A DNA stretch of 64,000 nt from NCBI RefSeq assembly GCF_042852765.1, contig NZ_AP031414.1. One strand, given 5' to 3'. The stretch comes from Schaedlerella glycyrrhizinilytica_A (GTDB lineage: Bacteria > Bacillota > Clostridia > Lachnospirales > Lachnospiraceae). Position 1 is the first letter of the stretch. Each line of letters opens with the position of its first letter. Of this stretch, positions 8,458 to 17,116 are shown piece after piece. The position numbers and the translations under genes are program-made. The notes below the pieces were generated by a model. It was not told the origin of the DNA. It saw only the letters and a program-made list of their open reading frames with translations, and did not search any database.

Positions 8458-9777
8458 ATGGCGCATGAACATAAGATCCGTTCTGTGGAAGAGGGCGGAA
8501 TTGCCTGGGAGATGGGAATCGAACCGGGCGATAAACTTCTGACGGTGAACGGACAGGAAATCGAAGACATTTTTGACTATCGTTATTATATAGAAGAAGA
8601 GGAACTGCTGCTGCTGATCGAAAAGGCGGACGGCGAGCAGTGGGAACTGGAAATCGAGAAAGAAGAATACGAAGATCTCGGGATGGAGTTTGAAGAGGGG
8701 CTGATGGATCAGTACCGGCACTGTCACAACAGATGTATCTTCTGCTTTATCGATCAGATGCCGCCGGGGATGCGTGAGACATTGTATTTCAAAGACGATG
8801 ATTCCCGATTGTCATTTTTGCAGGGAAATTATGTGACGCTGACGAATATGAGCGAACATGACATCGAGCGGATCATAAAATACCGTCTGGAGCCGATCAA
8901 TATTTCATTCCAGACGATGAATCCCGAGCTGCGTTGCCGGATGCTGCACAACCGTTTTGCGGGAGAATCGCTGAAAAAGGCGGATATACTCTATGAGGCG
9001 GGGATTGAGATGAACGGACAGATCGTCCTTTGCAAAGGGATCAATGACGGGGACGAATTGGAATACAGCATCCGGGAACTGACCCGTTATCTTCCGAATC
9101 TGCAAAGCGTTTCAGTCGTTCCGGTTGGACTCAGCAAATACCGGGACGGTCTGGAACCGTTGGAGCCGTTTGGCAAAGAAGATGCCGAAGCAGTGATCGA
9201 CACGATCGAGCGGTGGCAGAAGACTCTTTATGAGCAATATGGAAAGCATGTCGTACATGCCAGCGACGAGTGGTATCTGCTGGCAGGACGGGAACTGCCG
9301 GAAGAAGAGCGGTATGACGGATATCTGCAGCTGGAAAACGGCGTCGGTATGCTGCGTCTTCTGCACAATGAATTTACGGAGGCGCTGGCGGCGGAACAGG
9401 GAGACAACGAAGTCCGGGAACTGTCGCTTGCAACCGGAAAGCTGGCATATCCGACGATCTGTACGTTGATGGAACAGATGAAAGAAAAATTTCCCGATAC
9501 GACCGTACATGTTTACCCGATCCGGAATGATTTCTTCGGGGAGCGTATCACGGTGTCGGGACTTGTGACCGGACAGGATCTGACGGCACAGCTGAAAGGG
9601 CAGAAGCTTGGAGAACGTCTGCTGATCCCGTGCAATATGCTCCGGGTGGACGAAGACGTCTTTCTGGATGATTATACCGTCGCCGATGTGGAGAAGACTT
9701 TACAAGAGCCGCTGAATATTGTAAAATCAAGCGGTCAGAACTTGTTAGATACGGTTCTTGGAAGAGAAGAAAGGTAG
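8458..9777 (+). CDS. PDZ/radical-SAM DUF512 family protein
   Basis: 439 aa, chosen from the ATG at 8458 preceded by AAGGAG. The N-terminus (about residues 5-70) is PDZ-like (GGIAWEMGIEPGDKLLTVNGQ). A cysteine cluster C89-x3-C93-x2-C96 (CHNRCIFC) suggests a [4Fe-4S]/SAM-type centre, and a DUF512 region follows. This family is widespread in Clostridia, often beside der as here, but no biochemical role is established. The der start lies 9 bases downstream, so the two are likely co-transcribed. A ribosome- or translation-linked role is only suggested by the neighbour. Confidence 0.85.
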   Translation: MAHEHKIRSVEEGGIAWEMGIEPGDKLLTVNGQEIEDIFDYRYYIEEEELLLLIEKADGEQWELEIEKEEYEDLGMEFEEGLMDQYRHCHNRCIFCFIDQMPPGMRETLYFKDDDSRLSFLQGNYVTLTNMSEHDIERIIKYRLEPINISFQTMNPELRCRMLHNRFAGESLKKADILYEAGIEMNGQIVLCKGINDGDELEYSIRELTRYLPNLQSVSVVPVGLSKYRDGLEPLEPFGKEDAEAVIDTIERWQKTLYEQYGKHVVHASDEWYLLAGRELPEEERYDGYLQLENGVGMLRLLHNEFTEALAAEQGDNEVRELSLATGKLAYPTICTLMEQMKEKFPDTTVHVYPIRNDFFGERITVSGLVTGQDLTAQLKGQKLGERLLIPCNMLRVDEDVFLDDYTVADVEKTLQEPLNIVKSSGQNLLDTVLGREER

Positions 9778-9786
9778 AAATGAACA

Positions 9787-11115
9787 ATGAATAAACCAGT
9801 AGTTGCGATCGTGGGCAGACCGAACGTAGGAAAGTCCACCTTATTTAATGTATTGGCGGGAGAGATGATCTCCATTGTCAAAGATACACCGGGAGTGACC
9901 CGGGACCGGATCTATGCGGATGTCTCATGGCTGGATCGGGAATTTACACTGATCGATACCGGAGGGATCGAACCGGAGAGCCGGGATATTATTTTGTCCC
10001 AGATGCGGGAGCAGGCGCAGATCGCGATCGATACGGCGGATGTCATCATTTTCATCACTGACGTTCGTCAGGGCTTGCAGGATGCGGATTCTAAAGTGGC
10101 AGACATGCTCCGCCGTTCGGGAAAACCGGTGATCCTGACTGTGAACAAAGTGGATAACTTTGACAAATTTATGCCGGATGTGTATGAATTTTATAATCTG
10201 GGCATCGGAGATCCGGTTCCGATCTCCGCGTCTTCCCGCCTGGGACTCGGCGATATGCTGGATGCGGTATGCGCACATTTCCCGGAGAAGACCGAGGAAG
10301 AGGAAGAAGACGAGCGTCCGAGGATCGCGATCGTCGGGAAACCGAATGTAGGCAAATCTTCGATCATCAATAAGCTGGTCGGAGAAAACCGCGTGATCGT
10401 ATCGGATATTGCGGGCACGACCCGGGATGCGATCGATACGGATGTGGTGCACGACGGGAAAGAATATATTTTCATCGATACGGCAGGACTGCGGCGGAAG
10501 AATAAGATCAAAGAGGAACTGGAGCGTTACAGCATTATCCGGACTGTGACCGCTGTGGAACGTGCGGATGTGGTCTTGATGGTGATCGACGCCGTGGAGG
10601 GTGTGACCGAACAGGATGCAAAGATCGCAGGGATCGCACATGAGCGGGGAAAAGGAATCATTATTGTAGTCAACAAATGGGACGCCATTGAGAAAAATGA
10701 CAAGACGATGCGCGAGTACGAATCGAAAGTACGTCAGATCCTTTCGTTTATGCCGTATGCGGAGATCATGTATGTGTCGGCAAAGACCGGGCAGCGTCTC
10801 CACAAATTGTACGATATGATCGATATGGTGATCGCAAACCAGACGCTGCGTGTGGCAACCGGTGTGCTCAATGAGATCATGACGGAAGCCGTTGCGATGC
10901 AGCAGCCGCCGTCAGATAAGGGAAAACGTCTGAAATTGTACTATATTACACAGGTAGCCGTGAAACCGCCGACGTTTGTGATCTTTGTCAATGATAAAGA
11001 ACTGATGCATTTTTCTTATACGCGGTATCTGGAAAATAAGATCCGTGAAGCATTCGGATTTCGTGGGACATCTTTGAAATTCTTTATACGTGAGAGAAAG
11101 GAAAAGGAGCAGTAA
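9787..11115 (+). CDS. der: Ribosome biogenesis GTPase Der (EngA)
   Basis: Essential double GTPase for 50S subunit maturation. Two G domains in tandem: GRPNVGKST at about residues 8-16 and GKPNVGKSS near 180, each with DTGG/DTAG and NK(V/W)D motifs. A C-terminal KH-like domain follows (PSDKGKRLKLYYITQVAVKPPTFVIFVN). 442 aa, normal length. Operon with the DUF512 gene upstream and plsY 6 bases downstream. Confidence 0.97.
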   Translation: MNKPVVAIVGRPNVGKSTLFNVLAGEMISIVKDTPGVTRDRIYADVSWLDREFTLIDTGGIEPESRDIILSQMREQAQIAIDTADVIIFITDVRQGLQDADSKVADMLRRSGKPVILTVNKVDNFDKFMPDVYEFYNLGIGDPVPISASSRLGLGDMLDAVCAHFPEKTEEEEEDERPRIAIVGKPNVGKSSIINKLVGENRVIVSDIAGTTRDAIDTDVVHDGKEYIFIDTAGLRRKNKIKEELERYSIIRTVTAVERADVVLMVIDAVEGVTEQDAKIAGIAHERGKGIIIVVNKWDAIEKNDKTMREYESKVRQILSFMPYAEIMYVSAKTGQRLHKLYDMIDMVIANQTLRVATGVLNEIMTEAVAMQQPPSDKGKRLKLYYITQVAVKPPTFVIFVNDKELMHFSYTRYLENKIREAFGFRGTSLKFFIRERKEKEQ

Positions 11116-11121
11116 AAAGTT

Positions 11122-11754
11122 ATGGAACGAGTCATCTGTCTATTGATCGGATATGTGTTCGGTCTGTTCCAGACCGGATATATCGTCGGAAAGATCAAGC
11201 ATATTGATATACGCAAGCAAGGAAGCGGAAATGCGGGTTCCACCAACGCCGTGCGCGTGATGGGATGGAAAGCCGGAGCCATGACATTTGCCGGAGACGT
11301 TCTGAAATGTGTGCTGGCGGTACTGCTTGTCCGATATTTATATCGTGATACGGATATGACGCTGCTTCTCGGGATGTACGCCGGATTTGGAGCGACGCTT
11401 GGACATAATTTTCCGTTTTATCTGAAATTTAAAGGCGGAAAAGGGATCGCAGTGCTGGCAGGGCTTGTCGTTTCCACCGGATTTTTGCTCGTGCCGGTTC
11501 CGCTTGCGGCATTTCTGATCGCAGTGATCTTTACGCGGTACGTCTCTCTCGGATCTTTACTTGCGGCAACGATGTTTTTTCTGGAAATCGTGTTGTTTGG
11601 GGTACAGGGAAATCTGGATCTTGGCGCGAAATATCTGCCGGAATTATATCTGCTTGCCGGTGTGATCATGGCGCTTGCATGGATACGGCACCGGGAGAAT
11701 ATAAAGCGGCTTCTTGCGGGCGAAGAGAACCGGTTTGGCTCAAAAAAGAAATAA
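11122..11754 (+). CDS. plsY: Glycerol-3-phosphate acyltransferase PlsY
   Basis: Integral membrane enzyme that acylates glycerol 3-phosphate with acyl-phosphate made by PlsX. The conserved GSGNAGSTNAVRVMGWKAG, GHNFPFYLKFKGGKGIA and a C-terminal RHRENIKRLLAGEENR are all present; five or so hydrophobic segments. 210 aa. It precedes gpsA, which supplies its substrate glycerol 3-phosphate, a functional pairing. Confidence 0.95.
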   Translation: MERVICLLIGYVFGLFQTGYIVGKIKHIDIRKQGSGNAGSTNAVRVMGWKAGAMTFAGDVLKCVLAVLLVRYLYRDTDMTLLLGMYAGFGATLGHNFPFYLKFKGGKGIAVLAGLVVSTGFLLVPVPLAAFLIAVIFTRYVSLGSLLAATMFFLEIVLFGVQGNLDLGAKYLPELYLLAGVIMALAWIRHRENIKRLLAGEENRFGSKKK

Positions 11755-11785
11755 ATGAACAGAGGAGTGCAAAAGGAGAACGAAT

Positions 11786-12805
11786 ATGGCAAATGTAGGT
11801 GTGATCGGCGCCGGAAGCTGGGGGACGGCGCTGTCGGTTTTGTTGCATGACAATGGACATCAGGTGACGATCTGGTCCATCGACCCGGAAGAAGTGAAGA
11901 TGCTCGCCGAAGAACGGGAGCACAAGAAGAAGCTTCCGGGCGTAAAACTTTCGGAAGATATGGTGATCACAGGCAATCTGGAGGCGGCAGTGCATGAAAA
12001 AGATGTTCTTGTACTTGCGGTTCCGTCTCCGTTTACACGAGCGACTGCGAAAAAGATGGCTCCGTATATCATGGAGGGACAGATCATTGTGGACGTGGCA
12101 AAGGGAATCGAGGAGGATACGCTTCTGACCCTTTCCGAGCAGATCCGTCAGGAGATCCCGCAGGCGGATGTGGCGGTATTGTCCGGTCCGAGCCATGCGG
12201 AGGAAGTGGGAAGAAAACTTCCGACAACCTGTGTGATCGGCGCATCCACGCGAAAGACCGCGGAATATCTGCAGGAATTGTTTATCAGCAAGGTGTTCCG
12301 TGTCTATACAAGTCCGGACATTCTTGGAATCGAACTGGGAGGCTCCCTGAAAAATGTGATCGCGCTTGCAGCGGGAATCGCAGACGGACTCGGTTACGGA
12401 GATAATACGAAAGCAGCGCTGATCACGAGAGGAATTGCGGAGATCGCGCGCCTCGGTGTGAAGATGGGCGGACAGATCCAGACATTTACCGGGCTGACCG
12501 GGATCGGAGATCTGATCGTAACCTGCGCGAGTGTACACAGCAGAAACCGCAGAGCCGGTTATCTGATCGGCCAGGGAAAGAATATGAAAGAAGCAATGGA
12601 CGAAGTGCAGATGGTCGTGGAGGGCGTTTACTCCGCAAAAGCAGCGGCAAAGCTTGCGGAAAAATATGATGTCTCCATGCCGATCGTTACACAGGTCAAC
12701 GCCGTTCTTTTCGACGGAAAGAACCCGGCGGAAGCGGTGGATGAACTGATGCAAAGAGAATCCAGAAGCGAACACGATTCCCTGCCGTGGTCGGAAGAAA
12801 AATAG
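11786..12805 (+). CDS. gpsA: Glycerol-3-phosphate dehydrogenase [NAD(P)+]
   Basis: Reduces dihydroxyacetone phosphate to sn-glycerol 3-phosphate for phospholipid synthesis. N-terminal Rossmann motif GAGSWGTAL (residues 7-15), the GPSHAEEV stretch, the catalytic lysine in GGSLKNVIALAAG, and the C-terminal NTKAALITRGIAEI are visible. 339 aa, normal. Co-directional with plsY; followed by the hairpin and promoter described for spoIVA. Confidence 0.96.
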   Translation: MANVGVIGAGSWGTALSVLLHDNGHQVTIWSIDPEEVKMLAEEREHKKKLPGVKLSEDMVITGNLEAAVHEKDVLVLAVPSPFTRATAKKMAPYIMEGQIIVDVAKGIEEDTLLTLSEQIRQEIPQADVAVLSGPSHAEEVGRKLPTTCVIGASTRKTAEYLQELFISKVFRVYTSPDILGIELGGSLKNVIALAAGIADGLGYGDNTKAALITRGIAEIARLGVKMGGQIQTFTGLTGIGDLIVTCASVHSRNRRAGYLIGQGKNMKEAMDEVQMVVEGVYSAKAAAKLAEKYDVSMPIVTQVNAVLFDGKNPAEAVDELMQRESRSEHDSLPWSEEK

Positions 12806-12808
12806 AGA

Positions 12809-12835
12809 ATAAACCCTCTTGTTTTTGCATACATT
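12809..12835 (+). promoter_or_regulatory. Sigma-E-like (sporulation) promoter of spoIVA
   Basis: ATA at 12809-12811, a 16-base spacer and CATACATT at 12828-12835 match the known mother-cell sigma-E pattern (ATA, 16-18 bases, CATACA-T). SpoIVA is a classic sigma-E target in Bacillus. The predicted start near 12842 falls in the loop of the hairpin at 12813-12857. Confidence 0.6.
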
Positions 12836-12863
12836 GGTATCAGCAGAACAAGGGGGTATTTTT
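12813..12863 (+). terminator. Hairpin/terminator between gpsA and spoIVA
   Basis: Arms 12813-12823 and 12847-12857 form 11 pairs (one G-T) and are followed by TATTTTTA. The 3' arm contains AGGGGG, the ribosome binding site of spoIVA, 6-7 bases before its ATG. It can stop gpsA read-through and mask the spoIVA site in longer transcripts. Confidence 0.65.
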
Positions 12864-14336
12864 ATGGATTCATTTCAGCTATACAAAGATATGAACGCGC
12901 GTACGAACGGGGAAATTTATATCGGAGTAGTCGGACCGGTGCGGACAGGCAAGTCAACCTTTATCAAACGTTTTATGGATCTGCTCGTGCTTCCGAACAT
13001 GACCGATGAACATGCCAGAGAACGTACAAAAGACGAACTCCCGCAGTCGGCGTCCGGCACGACGGTGATGACGACCGAGCCGAAATTTGTGCCAAAAGAA
13101 GCGGCGGCAGTCCGGCTGACAGAAGATCTGGAAGTGAAAGTGAGGCTGATCGACTGTGTCGGATTTATGGCGGAGGGGGCATCGGGACATATCGAAAATG
13201 ACCAGGAGCGACAGGTAAAAACACCCTGGTTCGACTATGAGATCCCGTTTACAAAAGCGGCTGCGATCGGCACGCAGAAAGTGATCCATGATCATTCGAC
13301 GATCGGGATCGTTGTCACGACAGACGGGAGCATCGGGGAACTGCCTCGGGAAAATTATGTGGCGGCGGAAGAAAAGACCGTGCGGGAACTGCAGTCGATC
13401 GGGAAGCCGTTTCTGATTCTTTTGAACTGTAAAAAGCCGTACACCGAGGAGGCAAAAGCGCTGCAGAGATCGCTGGAGGAAAAATACGGCGTTTCGGTTG
13501 TCGCGCTCAATTGTGAACAGATGAAAGTGGAAGATATTCATGAGATCATGTGCAGGGTTCTTTATGAATTTCCGGTTTCCGAGGTCGCTTTTTATTTGCC
13601 GAAGTGGGTGGAAATGCTGTCCATCGAGCATCCGATCAAACAGGAACTTCTGCATACGGTGCAGAATCTGATGCAGCAGCTTCAGGACATCCGGGGAGCG
13701 GTGAGAGGGATACCGAAACAGGAAACGACATACATAGAGAAAATCGCGGTGGAGAAGATCGAGATGGGAACCGGAAATGTTACGGTACGGATCCAATTTG
13801 CAGAAAAATTTTACTATGAAGTGCTCAGCGAACTGACCGGAACGAAGATCCATGGGGAATATGAGTTGATTTCCGTTATGAAAGAGCTTGCGTCTATGAA
13901 AGAAGAATATACGCAGATCAAAGATGCATTTGCGGATGTGCGGATGAAAGGGTATGGCGTTGTGAGCCCGAAAAAAGAAGAAGTTGTGCTGGAAGAACCG
14001 GTGATCATACGGCAGGGAAATAAATATGGGGTGAAGATCCATTCGGAAGCACCGTCGATCCATATGATCCGCGCCAATATTGAGACGGATATCGCGCCGA
14101 TCGTCGGGAATGAAAAACAGGCGGAAGACCTGGCTGCTTATATTAAATCGGAAAGCGAATCGGATGAGGGCGTCTGGTCAACAAATATTTTCGGAAAATC
14201 CGTAGAAGAACTTGTAATGGACGGTATGAAAAATAAAATTCTGATGATCAACGAAGAGAGTCAGGTAAAACTGCAGGATACGATGCAGAAGATCGTCAAC
14301 GACAGCAACGGCGGTCTGGTCTGCATTATTATCTGA
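12864..14336 (+). CDS. spoIVA: Stage IV sporulation protein A (spore coat ATPase)
   Basis: Forms the basement layer on which the spore coat assembles, using ATP to polymerise around the forespore. 490 aa starting MDSFQLYKDMNART, with Walker A GPVRTGKST near residue 23 and the family's long conserved middle and C-terminus ending in GGLVCIII. An upstream extension in frame to 12819 would start inside the hairpin and promoter, so ATG 12864 is preferred. Its presence is good evidence that the organism makes endospores. Confidence 0.96.
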   Translation: MDSFQLYKDMNARTNGEIYIGVVGPVRTGKSTFIKRFMDLLVLPNMTDEHARERTKDELPQSASGTTVMTTEPKFVPKEAAAVRLTEDLEVKVRLIDCVGFMAEGASGHIENDQERQVKTPWFDYEIPFTKAAAIGTQKVIHDHSTIGIVVTTDGSIGELPRENYVAAEEKTVRELQSIGKPFLILLNCKKPYTEEAKALQRSLEEKYGVSVVALNCEQMKVEDIHEIMCRVLYEFPVSEVAFYLPKWVEMLSIEHPIKQELLHTVQNLMQQLQDIRGAVRGIPKQETTYIEKIAVEKIEMGTGNVTVRIQFAEKFYYEVLSELTGTKIHGEYELISVMKELASMKEEYTQIKDAFADVRMKGYGVVSPKKEEVVLEEPVIIRQGNKYGVKIHSEAPSIHMIRANIETDIAPIVGNEKQAEDLAAYIKSESESDEGVWSTNIFGKSVEELVMDGMKNKILMINEESQVKLQDTMQKIVNDSNGGLVCIII

Positions 14337-14338
14337 AC

Positions 14339-14365
14339 AGGGGAATTTCCGGAAAATTCCCCTTG
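14339..14365 (+). terminator. Terminator after spoIVA
   Basis: AGGGGAATTT pairs with AAATTCCCCT (10 bp, 5-base loop) just past the spoIVA stop. The following T-run is short (TTG), so it may be weak; it abuts the -35 box of the next promoter. Confidence 0.65.
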
Positions 14366-14391
14366 TGAGACCGCAGGGAAAACGTTATAAT
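14363..14391 (+). promoter_or_regulatory. Promoter of the purine nucleoside phosphorylase gene
   Basis: TTGTGA, exactly 17 bases, then a perfect TATAAT at 14386-14391; vegetative sigma-A type. Confidence 0.75.
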
Positions 14392-14450
14392 GAAATGTAT
14401 GGTATTTGAGGGGATTTTGGGACTTTTCGAGAAAAAGGAGAATGATACAG

Positions 14451-15272
14451 ATGAGTAAACCGTTTGAAAAATTAAAAGCATGCTATGAATATTGCAGAAC
14501 TGTGACAGATTTTCAGCCGAAAGTAGGTCTGATCCTGGGATCCGGACTTGGCAATTATGCGAGAAACATGAAGATCATATGCGAGATCCCGTACGGAGAT
14601 ATTCCGGAATTTCCGGTTTCGACTGTGGAGGGACATGACGGACGATTTTTATTTGGATATATCGGGGATGTTCCGGCGGTCGTGATGAAAGGGCGCGTTC
14701 ATTATTACGAGGGATATTCGATGGAAGAAGTTGTGCTTCCGACCCGTCTGATGAAAATGCTCGGGATCGAAGTCCTGTTTTTGACCAATGCTTCCGGCGG
14801 GATCAACCCTGCGTTCCATGTGGGAGATTTTATGATGATCACAGACCAGATCTCCAGTTTCGCACCGTCTCCGCTGATCGGGGAAAATGTGTCGGAACTG
14901 GGAGACCGTTTCCCGGATATGACCCACATTTACGATCAGGAGCTGCAGCAGCTGATCCGGGATACGGCGAAAGAAGAGCAGATCGAGATCCGTGAGGGCG
15001 TTTATCTGCAGACGACGGGACCGAACTTTGAAAGTCCGGCAGAAATCCGGATGTACGGTCTTGTGGGAGCGGATGCAGTCGGCATGAGCACGGCATGCGA
15101 GGCGATCGCCGCACGTCATGCAGGTGTGCGTGTGTGTGGTATTTCCTGTGTTTCCAATATGGCGAGCGGACTTTCCGATGAAGAGCTGAGTCATCTGGAT
15201 GTGCAGACGATCGCCAACAAACGGGCAGAAGAATTTGAACGGCTTGTGACAAAGATCATCGGCAAATTTTAA
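14451..15272 (+). CDS. punA: Purine nucleoside phosphorylase (trimeric type)
   Basis: Phosphorolysis of inosine/guanosine to base and ribose 1-phosphate. Motifs LILGSGLGNYA, a phosphate/nucleoside-binding GRVHYYEGYSM, NASGGINPAFHVGDFMMITDQI and the substrate-site GPNFESPAEIRMYGLVGADAVGMSTACEA identify the family 2, trimeric PNP. I start at ATG 14451 (273 aa), 10 bases after AAAAAGGAG; the ATG at 14442 is too close to it. The amidohydrolase gene follows after 48 bases, giving a purine-salvage pair. Confidence 0.93.
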   Translation: MSKPFEKLKACYEYCRTVTDFQPKVGLILGSGLGNYARNMKIICEIPYGDIPEFPVSTVEGHDGRFLFGYIGDVPAVVMKGRVHYYEGYSMEEVVLPTRLMKMLGIEVLFLTNASGGINPAFHVGDFMMITDQISSFAPSPLIGENVSELGDRFPDMTHIYDQELQQLIRDTAKEEQIEIREGVYLQTTGPNFESPAEIRMYGLVGADAVGMSTACEAIAARHAGVRVCGISCVSNMASGLSDEELSHLDVQTIANKRAEEFERLVTKIIGKF

Positions 15273-15320
15273 GCAGAGTAACAAGGAGATTTCAGAGAAA
15301 GGACAGTAGAAAAGAGCAAT

Positions 15321-16610
15321 ATGAATACACGGATTTATAATGTGAGGATCCTCACAATGGAAGAGAACAGGTCGATTTTTCGGGGAGAAGTCTGGATCGA
15401 GGGCGATACGGTAACCTATGTGGGACAAGGTCCGGAAACAACCGGAGGAAATGTGCCGAAGTGGGATCGAGAGATCGACGGACAGGGAAATCTTCTGATG
15501 CCGGGATTTAAAAATGCCCATACCCATTCCGCAATGACATTTTTAAGATCCCATGCAGACGACATGAAGCTGGATGACTGGCTGAACAAACAGGTGTTTC
15601 CGGCGGAAGCAAAGCTGGACGGAGAAGCGGTCTATTGGTTTACAAAGCTTGCTATCATGGAATATCTGACAAGCGGGATCACGTCGGCATACGATATGTA
15701 TTTTTATATGGACGACGGCGCGCGCGCGGCAAAAGACTGCGGTTTCCGTTATGTATTCTGTGACAGTATCAATAATTTCGGCGGAACCGTTGCGCAGATG
15801 GAGAAAGATTATCTGCGGTTTAATACAGATGAAAAGAGACAGATCAGTCACCGGATCGGATTTCATGCAGAGTATACGACGAGCAGGGAACTGATGGAAG
15901 AAGTGGCTGCTCTGGCACATAAATATCAGGCGCCGGTATCGGTGCATTGCTCCGAGACGAGAAAAGAAGTGGAAGAGTGCCGCGCACACAGCGGGATGAC
16001 TCCGGTAGCGTATCTGGATTCATTGGGACTGTTTGAATATGGCGGTACTTTGTTCCATGGCGTTCACATGGATGAGGATGATTTCCGGATCATTCGGGAA
16101 CGGGGAATCTATGTCGTGACGAATCCGGCATCCAACTTAAAGCTGGCGAGCGGGATCGCGCCGATCAAGCGATATCTGGAAGAGGGAATCCCGCTGGCGA
16201 TCGGAACGGACGGACCGGCGAGCAATAACTGTCTGGATATGTTCCGGGAGATGTTTTTGACGACCGGATTGCAGAAAGCAGTCTGCGAAGATCCGGAGGC
16301 GGTTCCGGCGATCGAAGTTTTGAAGATGGCGACGACAGGCGGTGCACGTGCCATGGGACTGACGGAATGTGACTGTATACAGGCAGGAAAGAAAGCCGAT
16401 CTGATCCTGATCGATCTGAACCAGCCGAATATGCAGCCGCTTCGGAATCTGGAGAAAAATCTTGTATACAGCGGTTCCAAACAGAATGTCAAAATGACGA
16501 TGGTAGGCGGAAACGTGCTGTATCAGGACGGGGAGTTCTATCTGGATTGTCCGAAAGAAGAAATTTTTGAAAAGGCAAATGAGATTGCGCGAAAAATCCT
16601 TGGAGAATAA
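15321..16610 (+). CDS. mtaD: Amidohydrolase, probable 5'-methylthioadenosine/S-adenosylhomocysteine deaminase
   Basis: 429-aa TIM-barrel metal hydrolase. Metal ligands appear in AHTHSAM (HxH), SVHCSE, HGVHMDED and GTDGPASNN, the pattern of the TrzF/MTA-SAH deaminase group. Such enzymes deaminate adenine nucleosides released by SAM-using reactions; placement after a purine nucleoside phosphorylase fits, because the inosine-type product is a PNP substrate. Related substrates (guanine-type or other nucleosides) cannot be excluded from sequence. Confidence 0.8.
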   Translation: MNTRIYNVRILTMEENRSIFRGEVWIEGDTVTYVGQGPETTGGNVPKWDREIDGQGNLLMPGFKNAHTHSAMTFLRSHADDMKLDDWLNKQVFPAEAKLDGEAVYWFTKLAIMEYLTSGITSAYDMYFYMDDGARAAKDCGFRYVFCDSINNFGGTVAQMEKDYLRFNTDEKRQISHRIGFHAEYTTSRELMEEVAALAHKYQAPVSVHCSETRKEVEECRAHSGMTPVAYLDSLGLFEYGGTLFHGVHMDEDDFRIIRERGIYVVTNPASNLKLASGIAPIKRYLEEGIPLAIGTDGPASNNCLDMFREMFLTTGLQKAVCEDPEAVPAIEVLKMATTGGARAMGLTECDCIQAGKKADLILIDLNQPNMQPLRNLEKNLVYSGSKQNVKMTMVGGNVLYQDGEFYLDCPKEEIFEKANEIARKILGE

Positions 16611-16654
16611 GCATAAGGAAAATTGAGGGAGAATCGTGAAAGGGGTACGAATGA

Positions 16655-17116
16655 TTGAAAGCAGCAATATTTACGATCAATACGAGAATGTATAAAGAGA
16701 AGAAAAACAGTTCGGAGAGTGCGGTATTAACGCGGTTGTTGGAACAGGTTGGTCTGGAAGTGAAATCGGGAGTGCTTCCGGAGGACCGCGCAGTTGTCTC
16801 GGCGGTGATGCGGCAGCTTTCCGAAAACGGTTCGGTCCAGCTGATCCTGACGGTTGGGGCGAACGGATTTCTGAAAAGGGACTGTGCGCCGGAAGCGGTG
16901 GAAGACGCGGCGGAACGCCTGCTCCCGGGGATACCGGAGCAGATGCGCGCTTATAATATGCGTTATTCCAAGAAAGTGATGCTGGACCGGTCCCAGGCAG
17001 GGATATGCAGCGGCACGGTGATGCTGAATCTTCCGGCAAGTCCGAAACTGGCGAAAGAGGGATTAGAGTATGTACTGCCGCAGATCATACAGGTGATGGA
17101 GACGTTGAATTTATGA
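16655..17116 (+). CDS. MogA/MoaB-like molybdopterin-binding-fold protein
   Basis: 153 aa beginning with TTG at 16655, with AAAGGGG about 10 bases upstream. Residues 62-150 align by eye with the MogA/MoaB fold: LILTVGANGFLKRDCAPEAV in place of the usual TTGGTG-x-x-R-D-x-T-P, then RAYNMRYSKKVMLDRSQAGICSGTVMLNLPASPKLAKEGLEYVLP. The T-G-G substrate loop is altered, so catalysis on molybdopterin is uncertain and the role may be different. The stop overlaps the start of the next gene. Confidence 0.7.
   Translation: MKAAIFTINTRMYKEKKNSSESAVLTRLLEQVGLEVKSGVLPEDRAVVSAVMRQLSENGSVQLILTVGANGFLKRDCAPEAVEDAAERLLPGIPEQMRAYNMRYSKKVMLDRSQAGICSGTVMLNLPASPKLAKEGLEYVLPQIIQVMETLNL

Noticed and set aside
9925..10803. 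Long minus-strand frame (292 aa) opposite der
   Set aside because: It lies wholly inside der, has no ribosome binding site and encodes a His/Arg-rich, low-order protein: a shadow of codon bias.
11666..12775. 369-aa minus-strand frame opposite gpsA
   Set aside because: gpsA is fully recognised on the plus strand; this frame has no plausible start context or domain.
12954..14063. 369-aa minus-strand frame opposite spoIVA
   Set aside because: Shadow of spoIVA; composition (Phe/His/Arg-rich) is unlike a real protein here.
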